Source: Bacillus sp. ISL-51
GTDB taxonomy: Bacteria > Bacillota > Bacilli > Bacillales > Bacillaceae
Direction: 5' to 3'
Assembly (NCBI RefSeq): GCF_018613535.1
Contig: NZ_JAGGQB010000003.1
Span: forward strand, 342,959-406,958
Length of the DNA stretch: 64,000 nucleotides
Each line of letters starts with the position of its first letter. Position 1 is the first letter of the stretch. A program made the translations under genes and the position numbers. This document shows positions 16,284 to 27,502 of this stretch, in pieces. The notes under the pieces are model-generated. The model ran no database searches, was not told where the DNA came from, and saw only the letters and a program-made list of their open reading frames with translations.

Positions 16284-16311
16284 ATTCTACTCTTTCAAGT
16301 CCGTTTTGCAA
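16284..16311 (-). promoter_or_regulatory. Candidate SigA promoter of ywlF-ywlG
   Basis: Minus-strand TTGCAA (16306-16311) and TAGAAT (16284-16289), 16 bases apart, in the ywlE-ywlF spacer. Confidence 0.45.
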
Positions 16312-16339
16312 ATGACCTGTTTGCATATTTTCTGACAAC

Positions 16340-16795
16340 TTACTTGCTTTCTTCGTCAAGCAATTGATCGGCAAGAAGTGTAAGCAGCTCCTCCAGCTCG
16401 TCTCTCGTCTGTTTATAGACGTCAAGCGAACCGCCGAACGGATCTGAAATGTCTCCGCTGCGCCCCGTCACATATTCTTTAATGGTAAATACTTTGTCCC
16501 GGCTGTTTTCAAACCGGCTGATAATGAGCTGTTTATGCTGTTCTGTCATGGCCAGCACCAGATCCGCCGAGTCTATATGTTCTTCCGATAAGGGAGATGA
16601 GCTGTGGTTGAGGGCGATCCGTTTTTCAAACAGCGCTTCTACGGCATGAGCCGATGCTTTTCCGTACGGAGACGCGAACACTCCGGCCGAGCCGGCACTT
16701 ACAGTAAGCCCTTTCGTTTCCGCGATTGATTTAAAAAGCGCCTCAGCCATCGGACTGCGGCACGTGTTTCCTGTACAAACAAATATAATCTTCAT
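16340..16795 (-). CDS. ywlE: Protein-arginine-phosphatase YwlE
   Basis: 151 aa from ATG 16795 (MKIIFVCTGNTCRS), seven bases after AGAGGTGA. Low-molecular-weight phosphatase fold with the CX5R loop C7-T-G-N-T-C-R13 and the general acid Asp in SDPFGG. Thr11 in the loop is the residue linked to phosphoarginine specificity in B. subtilis YwlE, which reverses McsB arginine kinase. Established for the orthologue; assigned here by conservation of these residues. Confidence 0.95.
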   Translation of the reverse strand: MKIIFVCTGNTCRSPMAEALFKSIAETKGLTVSAGSAGVFASPYGKASAHAVEALFEKRIALNHSSSPLSEEHIDSADLVLAMTEQHKQLIISRFENSRDKVFTIKEYVTGRSGDISDPFGGSLDVYKQTRDELEELLTLLADQLLDEESK

Positions 16796-16833
16796 GTCTG
16801 TCACCTCTTACTGCTTATTATAAATGAAGAAAA

Positions 16834-16862
16834 AAGAAACGGCATCTTCGTTTCTTTTTTTA
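16834..16862. terminator. Terminator between ywlD and ywlE
   Basis: GAAACG/CGTTTC stem (16836-16841, 16849-16854) with an A run before and a T run after. It follows ywlD on the minus strand. Confidence 0.75.
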
Positions 16863-16870
16863 AAAGTATC

Positions 16871-17428
16871 TTATAGCGGCAAAAGCAGTTTAAGCCCAAA
16901 CCCGATTAATATCGTTCCGCCCAGCGCTTCGCTGTAGGAGCCGAGCCATGACTGCACCTTACTTCCGATCAAAAGGCCCGCCCATGTTAAGATGGTGCTG
17001 AATGCCCCGAACAGCGCAACGGCTAAAAGCGGCTTTGAGCCGTACATTCCGAGGCCGAGCCCGACAGAAAAACTGTCAAGGCTGACCCCGACCGCAAATA
17101 ATAATAATCCTGCTCCCGCCGGAGAAATGAACGGCTCTTCTGATTGTTTAAACGCGGCAAAAATCATCTGGACCCCCAAAATGAAAAGCAGAGATCCGCC
17201 GACGTAAACAGCAAGCATTCCCAAAAAACCGGACAGCAGCTGTCCCGCGGCCATCCCGGCCAGCGGCATGATGACATGGAACAGCCCGATAACGAACCCT
17301 ATATGAAAAATCTGCCGTTTTCTAAGCCGGACCATCCCCATCCCAAGCCCGACAGAAAAAGCATCCATTCCTAAAGCAAATGCCATCATGCTTAAGGCCA
17401 AAAGCTCCCCTATGAATACACTCGACAT
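16871..17428 (-). CDS. ywlD: MntP-family manganese efflux pump YwlD
   Basis: 185 aa with six membrane helices in two inverted halves, each carrying the conserved acidic motif: [15 protein letters not shown] (about residues 17-31) and [14 protein letters not shown] (about 114-127). These aspartates mark the MntP family, which exports Mn2+. The ribosome site AAGGGGG lies inside a hairpin that also follows ywlC (17432-17487). No yybP-ykoY manganese riboswitch is present. The metal is inferred from the family. Confidence 0.88.
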   Translation of the reverse strand: MSSVFIGELLALSMMAFALGMDAFSVGLGMGMVRLRKRQIFHIGFVIGLFHVIMPLAGMAAGQLLSGFLGMLAVYVGGSLLFILGVQMIFAAFKQSEEPFISPAGAGLLLFAVGVSLDSFSVGLGLGMYGSKPLLAVALFGAFSTILTWAGLLIGSKVQSWLGSYSEALGGTILIGFGLKLLLPL

Positions 17429-17431
17429 GAT

Positions 17432-17487
17432 TTAAAAACCCCCTTGGACATGCCCGCTTTTTTAGCTTATGCATGTCCGGTAAGGGG
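17432..17487 (-). terminator. Hairpin ending ywlC that also buries the ywlD ribosome site
   Basis: On the minus strand, CCCCTT...GGACATGC pairs with GCATGTCC-AAGGGG and is followed by GTTTTT. It starts nine bases after the ywlC stop. The 3' arm AAGGGGG is the only Shine-Dalgarno sequence for ywlD, nine bases before its ATG. Confidence 0.75.
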
Positions 17488-17495
17488 TAGAACTT

Positions 17496-18536
17496 TTAAT
17501 GGATAACGGTGCCTCCGGCGGCTTTCATAAGCCTGTTCATCACGGCAAGGCCCACTCCCGTATCAGGAAAGGATTCAGAAATAATCATGTCCACCCCTGC
17601 TTCATCAAAGCTGCGGAGCGCATCATATAATGAAGAGGCCACCGTTTCAAGATCAGCCCTTTTCCCGCAGACTTTTATAAAATCAGCACGATAAACATCA
17701 GCGTTCTCCTCTGTCGTCAGGATACCGATCCGTTTCCCCTGACGTTTATATCCGTCTGCCAGCTCTTGGATTCTTACGGCATCACCTTCTGCGATCGCAA
17801 GCGGCGCGGAAGGCGCATAATGTGTATATTTCATTCCCGGAGAAATGGGGGTCTCATCTTCTTCGGTTAACCCTTGATCCACAAGAATCGGCCCGACGAT
17901 TGATTCAATTTGTTCTTTTGTAACGCCTCCCGGGCGAAGCAGGACGGGCTGCTCTCCCGTGCAGGAAAGAACGGTTGATTCCACTCCGATTCCCGTCGGC
18001 CCGCCGTCTACAATACCGGCGATGCGGCCGTTTAAATCATAGGCCACGTGCTCAGCCTTCGTCGGGCTGGGTTTGCCTGATAAATTGGCGCTCGGCGCTG
18101 CAATCGGCAGTCCCGCTGAGCGGATGACGGAAAGCGCCACGGGATGATCCGGCATTCTGACCGCTACCGTGTTAAGTCCCGCGGTGACACGCGGGGACAG
18201 CATACCGGGTTTACACGGCAGGACAAGAGTCAGAGCACCCGGCCAAAAATGCCTCATGAGCTTTTCCGCTGTTTCAGGGATATGCCGGATAATACGATCA
18301 AGCTGGGCGATGTCCGAAATATGAACGATAAGCGGATTATCGCTCGGCCTTCCTTTCGCTTCGTAAATTTTTGCCACGGCTTCCGTGTTTTCAGCGTTGG
18401 CGCCGAGGCCGTAAACAGTTTCTGTCGGAAAAGCCACAACCTCATTTTTCCGGAGCAATTCCGCAGCTTGTGTAATTTGTGGATTGTTTGTGGATAATTC
18501 AGCCGATGAATCCACAGTCCATCTTCTCGTTTTCAT
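17496..18536 (-). CDS. ywlC: Threonylcarbamoyl-AMP synthase (TsaC/Sua5 type) YwlC
   Basis: 346 aa, the long Sua5 form. It makes threonylcarbamoyl-AMP from threonine, bicarbonate and ATP for the t6A37 modification of tRNAs reading ANN codons. The YrdC domain spans residues about 18-205 (VVAFPTETVYGLGANA, KGRPSDNPLIVHI, APSANLSGKPSPT, GIGVESTVL), and the C-terminal Sua5 domain about 230-346. ATG at 18536. Its 5' end and upstream region carry DnaA boxes. Confidence 0.95.
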   Translation of the reverse strand: MKTRRWTVDSSAELSTNNPQITQAAELLRKNEVVAFPTETVYGLGANAENTEAVAKIYEAKGRPSDNPLIVHISDIAQLDRIIRHIPETAEKLMRHFWPGALTLVLPCKPGMLSPRVTAGLNTVAVRMPDHPVALSVIRSAGLPIAAPSANLSGKPSPTKAEHVAYDLNGRIAGIVDGGPTGIGVESTVLSCTGEQPVLLRPGGVTKEQIESIVGPILVDQGLTEEDETPISPGMKYTHYAPSAPLAIAEGDAVRIQELADGYKRQGKRIGILTTEENADVYRADFIKVCGKRADLETVASSLYDALRSFDEAGVDMIISESFPDTGVGLAVMNRLMKAAGGTVIH

Positions 18537-18686
18537 GTATAACCAAACTCCTTATTTTAAAGCGGTAAAACTTTATTTTCTCTCGTATATTCCTTTTGAA
18601 AGTATAAAAGATGTCCTTCAATAAAACAAGTGTTATCCACAATATGTGGATAACACTCTGCAATGAGTGGATAACTATGTGTATAA
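18489..18686. promoter_or_regulatory. DnaA-box cluster at ywlC
   Basis: Exact TTATNCACA matches lie at 18489-18497 (TGTGGATAA, inside ywlC codons), 18633-18641 (TTATCCACA), 18645-18653 (TGTGGATAA) and 18678-18686 (TGTGTATAA). A one-mismatch site is at 18666-18674. The two middle sites form a palindrome with a three-base centre. As I recall, ChIP work in B. subtilis lists ywlC among the stable DnaA-binding clusters outside oriC. Confidence 0.88.
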
Positions 18687-18692
18687 GTCAGC

Positions 18693-19136
18693 TTAAGCGG
18701 AGCTTTTCACCATTAAAAATGAACCCTTTGTGCGTAATGAATCGCGAAAGTGCTCGGACGCATACAGCTCTTCCGGCACCTCGCCGCACGTTTCAAACCC
18801 CATGACATTCAGAAATTCGGCGGATGAGAGCCGGCTTGCCACTAAGTACACATCTTTAATCTGATGTTTTTCACACAGCACTTCCATACTCTGAAACAGC
18901 GTGACAATGTGGCTTTGATTCAGCCTGTCCGACATGACGAGCGAGCGAAGAAGCCCTTTGCCGCCGCTGACTTTTTCGATGCCAAGACATGCCGCAATCT
19001 GCTTTTCGCTGTCCTCCAGCATAATAAACCGGCTGACGCTTTGATCAATTTCTGCATGCACTGTGTCAGCCTGTCTCAAAAAGGACTCAAGCGCCTCCGT
19101 GTCTTTATCCCTTGCCACTCTCAGCTGATAAAACAT
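18693..19136 (-). CDS. ywlB: YwlB, probable GNAT-family acyltransferase
   Basis: 147 aa from ATG 19136 (MFYQLRVARDKDTEAL), eight bases after GGGGTG. The fold pattern fits GNAT: an N-terminal helix pair, then the strand FIMLEDSEKQIAACLGIEKV, the acetyl-CoA-binding segment GLLRSLVMSDRLNQSHIVTLFQSM (Q/R-x-x-G/A loop not textbook), and a C-terminal MGFETCGE. Substrate unknown. Identified mainly by position between spoIIR and ywlC. Confidence 0.75.
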   Translation of the reverse strand: MFYQLRVARDKDTEALESFLRQADTVHAEIDQSVSRFIMLEDSEKQIAACLGIEKVSGGKGLLRSLVMSDRLNQSHIVTLFQSMEVLCEKHQIKDVYLVASRLSSAEFLNVMGFETCGEVPEELYASEHFRDSLRTKGSFLMVKSSA

Positions 19137-19207
19137 ACATTTCACCCCGTTTGCATCGTCTCTTTCTTCCAATCTATGAAACGAATCTGAATTTATACCT
19201 CTTCGTT

Positions 19208-19888
19208 TCAAGAAAACAGATCAGAAATCCAATCAACGAGGAAAAACTTAACTTCGGTGCCGCCGTCTTCTTTATCGTCTTTTTTAGCCTTATCGGTTTT
19301 TTCCTTTAGATCATCAAGAGCTTTTGCCGTCTGTTTCTGCGTTTCTTCCTGCTGCTGTTTTTTGTCCTCTTGGTCTTTTACTGCTTCTCCATTTGAAAAA
19401 TCAAGGAAACAAAGCGGGGGGAACAGGACGCACCACCAGTTGGCGCCTTCCCCTTCGCCGAGCGTAATCAAAATCGCTTCGTATTTTCCCGCCGGATAAA
19501 CCATATTGCCGTAAAGCTTTGTCGGAAACGAGATTTTGTTAAAATCGACCGAGACGGATTGATGCATGCCCTTTTTTTTCATGGTTTCTTTGGCAATTTC
19601 CTTAATCTCAGGCAGCTTTGAGCGAATAAGACGGCGCGCTTCTTCGATGGAAGTGATATCTTTGACCCAGCCTGTGATCTCTTTATTGACGGCGTCTCTG
19701 ATCTGGCGTTTGAGTTTTTGATCTTTGTCATCATCGCTGTTTGCCAATATCCGCAGGCGAATTGCTTCATCAGGGATAACAACCGGCTCATTGGATGATG
19801 CCTGCGCCGTTTCTTCTTTTGTCAAACCCGCAAGCGCTCCTGATAATAAAAGAAAGATATATATACAAATCATCATTGTTTGTTTCAT
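19208..19888 (-). CDS. spoIIR: Stage II sporulation protein R
   Basis: 226 aa. SpoIIR is made in the forespore under SigF, exported into the intermembrane space, and triggers SpoIIGA to process pro-SigE. The N-terminus (MKQTMMICIYIFLLLSGALAGL) is a signal peptide. The core EAIRLRILANSDDDKDQKLKRQIRDAVNKEI is the family signature. The C-terminal quarter is a charged linker with QQQEETQKQ. ATG at 19888; I could not define a clear SigF promoter by eye. Confidence 0.95.
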   Translation of the reverse strand: MKQTMMICIYIFLLLSGALAGLTKEETAQASSNEPVVIPDEAIRLRILANSDDDKDQKLKRQIRDAVNKEITGWVKDITSIEEARRLIRSKLPEIKEIAKETMKKKGMHQSVSVDFNKISFPTKLYGNMVYPAGKYEAILITLGEGEGANWWCVLFPPLCFLDFSNGEAVKDQEDKKQQQEETQKQTAKALDDLKEKTDKAKKDDKEDGGTEVKFFLVDWISDLFS

Positions 19889-20047
19889 CGGTCCCCACCG
19901 TTCCTCTCCGTGCTTTTTATTCTAGTCCCATTATGGACAAGGCGGAAAGGGTTTAAACCGGCGGGGAGAAAAAAATCTAGTAAGCTGATAATCTGCGTTT
20001 GTAAACTCAAAATATGGTACGATATTATTTTGATAGGAGGTTTTTTG

Positions 20048-20422
20048 ATGAAATATAATTATACCGTGCTGCTGTCGGCAGCCACTATGTCTGTCATTTA
20101 TTCAATTTTGTACATCCATCAATTTATTATTCCCGCTTTAATCACGATGGCATTTTACTTTTTGTTTCCTTATTTGATTTTTGCGCTGCCTCTTCAACAT
20201 TACTTGAATAAGAAGCCGAAAAGGTTCCATCCGCTGTATTTCATCTATTATTTAGCAGCCTCGTTTATTGCCAACTGTATCATCTTCGGCATTTTGCAGC
20301 CATCCGGCCAGTCTTTCTTCAGCAATTCGGCCTTTTATATCTTCGCGGTATTAACAGCCGCTGTGTATTGGGTGTATGACTCTGTCTTGCTGCAAAAACA
20401 GCGGCCCGCTACAGAATCATAA
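20048..20422 (+). CDS. ywlA: YwlA, integral membrane protein
   Basis: 124 aa, four predicted helices (about residues 6-24, 28-47, 65-85, 93-113) and a basic tail. TAGGAGGTTTTTTG precedes ATG 20048. Position between spoIIR and prmC matches ywlA. Function unknown. Its last 14 bases overlap the 3' end of ywkF on the other strand. Confidence 0.8.
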   Translation: MKYNYTVLLSAATMSVIYSILYIHQFIIPALITMAFYFLFPYLIFALPLQHYLNKKPKRFHPLYFIYYLAASFIANCIIFGILQPSGQSFFSNSAFYIFAVLTAAVYWVYDSVLLQKQRPATES

Positions 20423-20654
20423 TGAACAAACAGACTGCAGAAGGAATCGCGGCGAGAAAAAAAGCGGCGGCCATCTTCAAACGGGCGTGCCGTCCTTCTT
20501 TTGTTTCCGAATGATAATTCGCCCTCTGCTCTTCTCCGCTGAGGGCCAAGCCGGACATAATGACTGACAGCACGATGAGAATGGCTGAAACGGCTCCGAA
20601 GACCATGTCAAGCCGTATCGGCAAAATGAAGCCTGCTGCAAAAGCTTTTTTCAT
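20409..20654 (-). CDS. ywkF: YwkF, small membrane protein (DUF5316-like)
   Basis: 81 aa with helices at about residues 15-37 and 60-80, joined by a hydrophilic loop (GEEQRANYHSETKEGRHARLK). AAAGGGG lies upstream of ATG 20654. Identified by position; function unknown. Converges with and overlaps ywlA. Confidence 0.75.
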   Translation of the reverse strand: MKKAFAAGFILPIRLDMVFGAVSAILIVLSVIMSGLALSGEEQRANYHSETKEGRHARLKMAAAFFLAAIPSAVCLFIMIL

Positions 20655-20689
20655 TCGGGGGCCCCTTTCATTTTCTTTTCATTGTAACA

Positions 20690-20726
20690 AAAGCCTGCCG
20701 TGTGCGTCACCGGCAGGCTTTCTCGA
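20690..20726 (-). terminator. Terminator after prmC
   Basis: AAAGCCTGCCG/CGGCAGGCTTT stem, 11 bp, immediately after the prmC stop codon. Confidence 0.8.
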
Positions 20727-21584
20727 TCATTTGATGACCGCGCATACGGTCCTGTCTTTTCCATTAATGTCCTTCAGCACTTCAACCTCTGCATTCGGAA
20801 ATGAATGACAGAACAGTTCCTTTACGGCTTTCCCCTGATGATATCCGATTTCAAAAACGACAAGCGCCTTGTCCATGATGACAAGCGGCAGTTCCTCCAT
20901 AAAACGCTTATAAAATTTCAAACCGTCACCGCCATCCGTCAGGGCGTGGAGCGGCTCATGGAAGCGGACGATATCCGATAAGCCGGTCATCTCTTCTTCA
21001 GAAATATATGGCGGATTTGAAACGATGATGTCTGCTTTTTCACCTGATGTGATAAAAGGGCCGAGCAGGTCTCCTTGAAAAAAGCGTACGTCGGCTCCGA
21101 GGTTTTTCGCATTTTTTTCTGCCACTTGGAGCGCTTCTTTCGAAATATCCGCTGCGGATACCGAAAGCCGCTCGTTTTCAAGCGCAAGCGTCACCGCAAT
21201 GGCTCCGCTTCCCGTACCGATATCCAATACACTCAGTCTTTCTTCTGCAGGAAACACAAGCTTTTGTTTTTCCAGCAGATGATAAACCACTTCTTCCGTT
21301 TCCGGACGCGGGATCAGGACATCGTCATTCACAAAAAATTCCCGGCCGTAAAAATGTTCTTTTCCGATAATATATTGGATCGGAATGCCTTCTTTATGCA
21401 TTTCCACATGCCGTTTGAATCGATAAAGCTCATCTTCCCCGACAGGCTCCCGGAGACTCGCGAGAAGCTTGCTCCGCTCCATGCCTGTATCATTTGACAG
21501 CAGCAGCTCGGCCGCGTTTTTTTCTCTTCCCGCTTCGGTTAAATAAGAAGAAGCCCAGCTTAGGGCTTCAAATACGGTCTTCAT
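20727..21584 (-). CDS. prmC: Release factor glutamine N5-methyltransferase PrmC
   Basis: 285 aa. It methylates the GGQ glutamine of RF1 and RF2. SAM-binding LDIGTGSGAIAVTLA (about residues 119-133) and the catalytic NPPY motif (IIVSNPPYIS, about 187-196) are intact. It directly follows its substrate gene prfA, one base apart, so the two are almost certainly co-transcribed. Confidence 0.96.
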   Translation of the reverse strand: MKTVFEALSWASSYLTEAGREKNAAELLLSNDTGMERSKLLASLREPVGEDELYRFKRHVEMHKEGIPIQYIIGKEHFYGREFFVNDDVLIPRPETEEVVYHLLEKQKLVFPAEERLSVLDIGTGSGAIAVTLALENERLSVSAADISKEALQVAEKNAKNLGADVRFFQGDLLGPFITSGEKADIIVSNPPYISEEEMTGLSDIVRFHEPLHALTDGGDGLKFYKRFMEELPLVIMDKALVVFEIGYHQGKAVKELFCHSFPNAEVEVLKDINGKDRTVCAVIK

Positions 21585-21585
21585 C

Positions 21586-22656
21586 TTAATTTTCCGCCTG
21601 CTGGAGCTTGCTTGACTGGTCTTCTACGATTAACGCTTCAACCACTTCGTCAAGTTTGCCTTCCAGGATTTGATCCAGCTTTTGAATCGTCAGGCCGATT
21701 CTATGATCCGTCACACGGTTTTGCGGGAAATTGTAAGTGCGGATACGTTCAGAACGGTCGCCTGAACCGACAGCTGATTTACGGTTTTGATCGTATTCAG
21801 CCTGGGCTTCCTGCTGGAATTTATCATAGACTCTGGCGCGGAGCACTTTCATCGCTTTTTCTTTGTTTTTGATTTGGGACTTTTCATCTTGACAGGATAC
21901 AACGACACCTGTCGGCAAATGCGTTAAGCGTACGGCCGACATTGTCGTGTTTACACTTTGTCCGCCCGGTCCGCTTGATGCAAACGTATCAACGCGGATG
22001 TCTTTTTCATGAATATCCACCTCTACTTCTTCCGCTTCCGGAAGACATGCAACGGTGGCTGTAGAAGTATGGATGCGGCCGCCTGATTCCGTTTCCGGCA
22101 CACGCTGAACACGGTGCGCTCCGTTTTCATACTTCAGCTTGGAGTAAGCGCCTTTCCCGGTAATCATAAATATGATTTCCTTATAACCGCCCGTACCGGT
22201 CACGCTGGCTTCCATTACCTCGGTTTTCCAGCCTTGGACTTCGGCATAACGCGAATACATTCTGTAGAGATTTCCCGCAAACAGTGCGGCTTCTTCTCCG
22301 CCCGCGGCCCCGCGAATCTCCATGATAACGTTCTTATCATCGTTCGGGTCTTTCGGAATAAGAAGGACTTTTAATCGCTCTGATAAGGCTGCCGTCTCAT
22401 CCTGCAATCCGGAGATTTCTTCCTTTACCATGTCTCTCATATCGGCATCAAGCTTTTCCTCAAGCATTGCTTTCGCATCGGCAAGCTGTTCTGATGCGTC
22501 TCTGTATTGTCTATAGACATCAACGGTTTCTTGTATATCAGATTGCTCTTTAGAATATTCTCTAAGCTTTTTCGGATCGTTAACGACTTCGGGATCACTT
22601 AAAAGCTCATTTAATTTCTCATATCGTTCTTCAATTGACTGTAAACGGTCTAACAC
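21586..22656 (-). CDS. prfA: Peptide chain release factor 1
   Basis: 356 aa from GTG 22656 ([14 protein letters not shown]), six bases after AGAGGTG; the GTG three codons up overlaps that site. RF1 reads UAA and UAG: the codon-recognition tripeptide is PET in [12 protein letters not shown], and the peptidyl-tRNA hydrolysis motif is GGQ in [11 protein letters not shown]. First gene of prfA-prmC. Confidence 0.97.
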   Translation of the reverse strand: MLDRLQSIEERYEKLNELLSDPEVVNDPKKLREYSKEQSDIQETVDVYRQYRDASEQLADAKAMLEEKLDADMRDMVKEEISGLQDETAALSERLKVLLIPKDPNDDKNVIMEIRGAAGGEEAALFAGNLYRMYSRYAEVQGWKTEVMEASVTGTGGYKEIIFMITGKGAYSKLKYENGAHRVQRVPETESGGRIHTSTATVACLPEAEEVEVDIHEKDIRVDTFASSGPGGQSVNTTMSAVRLTHLPTGVVVSCQDEKSQIKNKEKAMKVLRARVYDKFQQEAQAEYDQNRKSAVGSGDRSERIRTYNFPQNRVTDHRIGLTIQKLDQILEGKLDEVVEALIVEDQSSKLQQAEN

Positions 22657-22767
22657 GGTCTTCACCTCTGTTTTCCTGTGCGTAACATTATCATTATAGT
22701 ATAGGGCTTATCACCAGTCAAAAGCAATTCGTCTCTGTTATACTAAAGCAAAAAAGGAGGAACGGAT

Positions 22768-23151
22768 TTGCTGACATCCATCCACCATATAGCAATCATA
22801 TGCTCTGATTATGAAAAGTCGAAAGCTTTTTATACCGAGACGCTCGGTTTTGAAGTCATTCAAGAAACATACCGTCAGGAGCGCGGGTCATATAAGCTTG
22901 ATTTGGCTCTCGGCGGATCTTACGTGATTGAGCTGTTTTCCTTCCCCAATCCGCCCGAGCGTCCGACCCGGCCTGAAGCAGCAGGTCTCCGCCACCTTGC
23001 CTTCACCGTCAAAAATCTTGAAGACGCCGTCCGGGAACTGAAGGACAAAGGCGTCGAAACAGAACCGGTGAGAACCGACCCTTTGACGGGCAGACGGTTT
23101 ACTTTTTTCTTTGATCCCGACAGGCTTCCCCTTGAACTGTATGAAGCGTAA
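22768..23151 (+). CDS. ywkD: Glyoxalase/bleomycin-resistance (VOC) family protein YwkD
   Basis: 127 aa, two paired beta-alpha-beta-beta-beta modules. Metal-ligand candidates: His6 or His7 near the start, Glu in SYVIELFS, His in LRHLAFTV and Glu in PLELYEA, the usual VOC spacing. Start is TTG 22768 after AAAAAGGAGG. Substrate unknown. Opposite orientation to prfA. Confidence 0.88.
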   Translation: MLTSIHHIAIICSDYEKSKAFYTETLGFEVIQETYRQERGSYKLDLALGGSYVIELFSFPNPPERPTRPEAAGLRHLAFTVKNLEDAVRELKDKGVETEPVRTDPLTGRRFTFFFDPDRLPLELYEA

Positions 23152-23229
23152 CGTTTTTTGAAGAAAAGCCGCTTTCTTTGGCGAATTCCTTCTTGTTTTG
23201 TCTAATGTGAAGGGAACTGCTTCTCATGG

Positions 23230-23234
23230 TCGAA
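23230..23234 (+). promoter_or_regulatory. Possible SigH -10 element before racA
   Basis: GTCGAAT at 23228-23234 fits the SigH -10 (RnnGAAT). A GAAGGGAAC about 11 bases upstream resembles the -35 with one mismatch. racA is known to be SigH-controlled in B. subtilis; the match here is only fair. Confidence 0.35.
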
Positions 23235-23262
23235 TACCTAGCAGAAAAGGAGGTATGTGATC

Positions 23263-23823
23263 ATGAATACAAACATGGCCGCAAAAGAACTCGGCGTCTC
23301 CGCAAAAACGGTGCAAAGGTGGGTCAAGCAGCTGAACCTTCCGGCTGAACGGAATGAGCTTGGACACTATTCCTTTACGGCTGAGGATCTTGACGTGCTG
23401 AAATCGGTCAAAAAGCAAATTGCAGAAGGTACGGCGCTTCAGGACATTCAAATCCCCCGGCAGACTAAAAAACGGGCGGGCTTCATTTTACAAAGGACGA
23501 CAAGCGGCGGGACCGAACGCAAATTAGAAGAGCTGGAGCGCAAGCTGGACGTCCTCATGAAGGAAAAGCAGGACGAGCGTCAGCTGCTTTCGAGAATCGA
23601 AGAGCTGGAACGGCAGCTTAAGCAAAAGGCGGATGAAGGGGTTTCTTATCAGCTGCTTCAGCACAGACGGGAAATCGACGACCTCAATGCCGAATTGCAA
23701 TCATTGGCCTCCCGCATCCAAGAACTTACCCAGGCAGCTCCCCTCTCAGAAACAGCCGCTTCTTCAGAAAATAAGAAACCCAGAAAAAAAACCAGATTCT
23801 CACCATTTAAATTTCAGTTCTAA
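23263..23823 (+). CDS. racA: Chromosome-anchoring protein RacA
   Basis: 186 aa. In sporulation RacA binds GC-rich sites near the origin and, with DivIVA, pulls the origin to the pole. N-terminal MerR-like helix-turn-helix (residues 1-60, [19 protein letters not shown]), a long coiled coil (about 85-160) and a basic C-terminal tail ([17 protein letters not shown]) are all present. ATG 23263 follows AAAAGGAGGT by eight bases. Confidence 0.95.
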   Translation: MNTNMAAKELGVSAKTVQRWVKQLNLPAERNELGHYSFTAEDLDVLKSVKKQIAEGTALQDIQIPRQTKKRAGFILQRTTSGGTERKLEELERKLDVLMKEKQDERQLLSRIEELERQLKQKADEGVSYQLLQHRREIDDLNAELQSLASRIQELTQAAPLSETAASSENKKPRKKTRFSPFKFQF

Positions 23824-23825
23824 TC

Positions 23826-23857
23826 AAAAAAGCTCCCCGGAACAGGGAGCTTTTTTA
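23826..23857. terminator. Bidirectional terminator between racA and ywkB
   Basis: AAAAAAGCTCCC and GGGAGCTTTTTT flank a seven-base loop. Confidence 0.9.
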
Positions 23858-24829
23858 TTATGCAGTCAGCGCAATAATAATCGGCAGTGAGATTAATGAT
23901 AAAATCGCACTGATGACGAACGCAGACGCCGTTTCTTCCTCTTGTTTTTCAAAGCGTGTAGCAATCATCGCAGCTACCGCAGAACCAGGGAAGGCTACTA
24001 GCAAAATTGCTTTTGTCGTTTGGTCAGCAGGAAGTCCGACCGCAAGAGCAATCAAGTACATCAGCGCTGGCTGAACGGCAACTTTTAACAAAGCGATACC
24101 GAAAGCCGGCAGACTGAGTTTGATTTTACGAATACCGACAGTTACACCGACGGCAAAGAGCGCAACACCGGATGTCGTGCTTCCGAGCTGATCAAGCATT
24201 TTCTCTCCGAGTGCCGGAAGCGTTACACCGCAAAGCACTAAAATAATACTGATAAGCGGCGCAGCAGCAAGCGGTTCGGAAAGACCGTGAAGAATAGACT
24301 TCCCAGTCATTTTCCAGAAGCTTTCACTATTCTCATCATGTTTCTTAGATGATTCACCGACAGTAGCGATAATAATCGCAAGCGGATCAAGCATGGCGTT
24401 AACCACGATACCCGTTACGGCGATCGGAATCGCTACTTCATTCGCGCCGAATAAGCTGCCGAGTACGGGAATCCCCATAAATGCAAACGTCGGCTGTGCT
24501 GAGTTTAAAGAAAATACTGATGAGTTCGTTAAATCATACTTAAAGATAAATTTGCAAACCAGCAGGATTACGATATAAAATCCGACGATCCCGATGATTA
24601 AAGCGACCATCAAAGGAACCTGTGATAAAAATGCACTTCGTGAAGTGGTTAAAATACCGGCGATAAAATGTGCCGGAAGCGCGTATTTCGTAACTAAGGT
24701 ACTTACCCCTTTTGCTGACTTCGCGTCGTAACTTCCGAATCGACCTGCGAACCATCCCAGCACGATCACGAAAAAGATCGGTGCCAGAAGGATTAAAATA
24801 TCTAAGAAGCTCAAAGTGTTCTCCTCCAA
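23858..24829 (-). CDS. ywkB: AEC-family transporter YwkB
   Basis: 323 aa, about ten membrane helices in two five-helix halves. It belongs to the auxin efflux carrier family, many of whose bacterial members move malate or other dicarboxylates. It follows maeA in the same direction with a 70-base gap, as in B. subtilis, where the ywkA-ywkB operon responds to malate. Malate transport is inferred from this link. Confidence 0.88.
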   Translation of the reverse strand: MEENTLSFLDILILLAPIFFVIVLGWFAGRFGSYDAKSAKGVSTLVTKYALPAHFIAGILTTSRSAFLSQVPLMVALIIGIVGFYIVILLVCKFIFKYDLTNSSVFSLNSAQPTFAFMGIPVLGSLFGANEVAIPIAVTGIVVNAMLDPLAIIIATVGESSKKHDENSESFWKMTGKSILHGLSEPLAAAPLISIILVLCGVTLPALGEKMLDQLGSTTSGVALFAVGVTVGIRKIKLSLPAFGIALLKVAVQPALMYLIALAVGLPADQTTKAILLVAFPGSAVAAMIATRFEKQEEETASAFVISAILSLISLPIIIALTA

Positions 24830-24899
24830 ATCCTTAATGTCCGTATACTTTAGCCTTTAGTAAAAAGCTTTCCCTCGGACTGTAAAATTAATCGTTAAA

Positions 24900-26837
<1,938 letters not shown>

Positions 26838-26861
26838 ACACCGGCTTATTTACCGATGTTT
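26838..26861 (-). terminator. Terminator of tdk
   Basis: ACACCGG/CCGATGTT stem (one G-T pair), followed on the minus strand by seven T residues. Confidence 0.75.
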
Positions 26862-26873
26862 TCATGAAAAGGG

Positions 26874-27464
26874 TTATTTATCTGTCTGTTTTTTCGGCAC
26901 CTTATGATGATGTCTGCATCTTGCTTCATATGACTCTGATGCGCCGACTAATATGACCGGATCATCATAGGAAGCGGGCTGCCCGTCAATTAAACGCTGC
27001 GTCCGGCTTGCCGGCGAACCGCAGACGGAGCAGACCGCTTGCAGCTTCGTCACCAATTCTGCCATCGCCATGAGGTTCGGAACAACGCCGAACGGCTCTC
27101 CCCTGAAATCCATATCAAGGCCTGCTGCAATGACGCGGTAGCCTTTATCGGCAAGCAATGACAAGTCATCAATGATAGACTCATCGAAAAACTGCACTTC
27201 ATCCACCGCGATCACGTCTGTGCTTTCACTGATATGATCCCATATCTCAGCAGAAGACGAGATGACATGGCTTGTCATCGATGTTCCGTTATGGGAAACG
27301 ACGGCCTCCTCGCTGTAGCGATTATCAATGGCGGGCTTAAACACCTTTACTTCCTGCTTCGCATATGTCGCTCTTTTCACCCTGCGGATCAGCTCTTCTG
27401 ACTTCCCAGAGAACATGCTGCCGCATATCAGCTCAAGCCACCCGCTTTGCTTCATTATGTACAT
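26874..27464 (-). CDS. tdk: Thymidine kinase
   Basis: 196 aa, type II thymidine kinase. P-loop GSMFSGKS is at about residues 15-22, the Walker B-like VDEVQFFD at about 91-98, and a zinc site uses the CSVCG pair and later CRHHH. It phosphorylates thymidine for dTTP salvage. ATG 27464 ([12 protein letters not shown]). Confidence 0.97.
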   Translation of the reverse strand: MYIMKQSGWLELICGSMFSGKSEELIRRVKRATYAKQEVKVFKPAIDNRYSEEAVVSHNGTSMTSHVISSSAEIWDHISESTDVIAVDEVQFFDESIIDDLSLLADKGYRVIAAGLDMDFRGEPFGVVPNLMAMAELVTKLQAVCSVCGSPASRTQRLIDGQPASYDDPVILVGASESYEARCRHHHKVPKKQTDK

Positions 27465-27502
27465 AGGCTTCCGCTCCCCTTTTTCGATTTATGGACACAA
27501 AA

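Noticed and set aside
17430..17490. yybP-ykoY manganese riboswitch upstream of ywlD
   Set aside because: The region is too short and lacks the conserved loops; only a simple hairpin is present.
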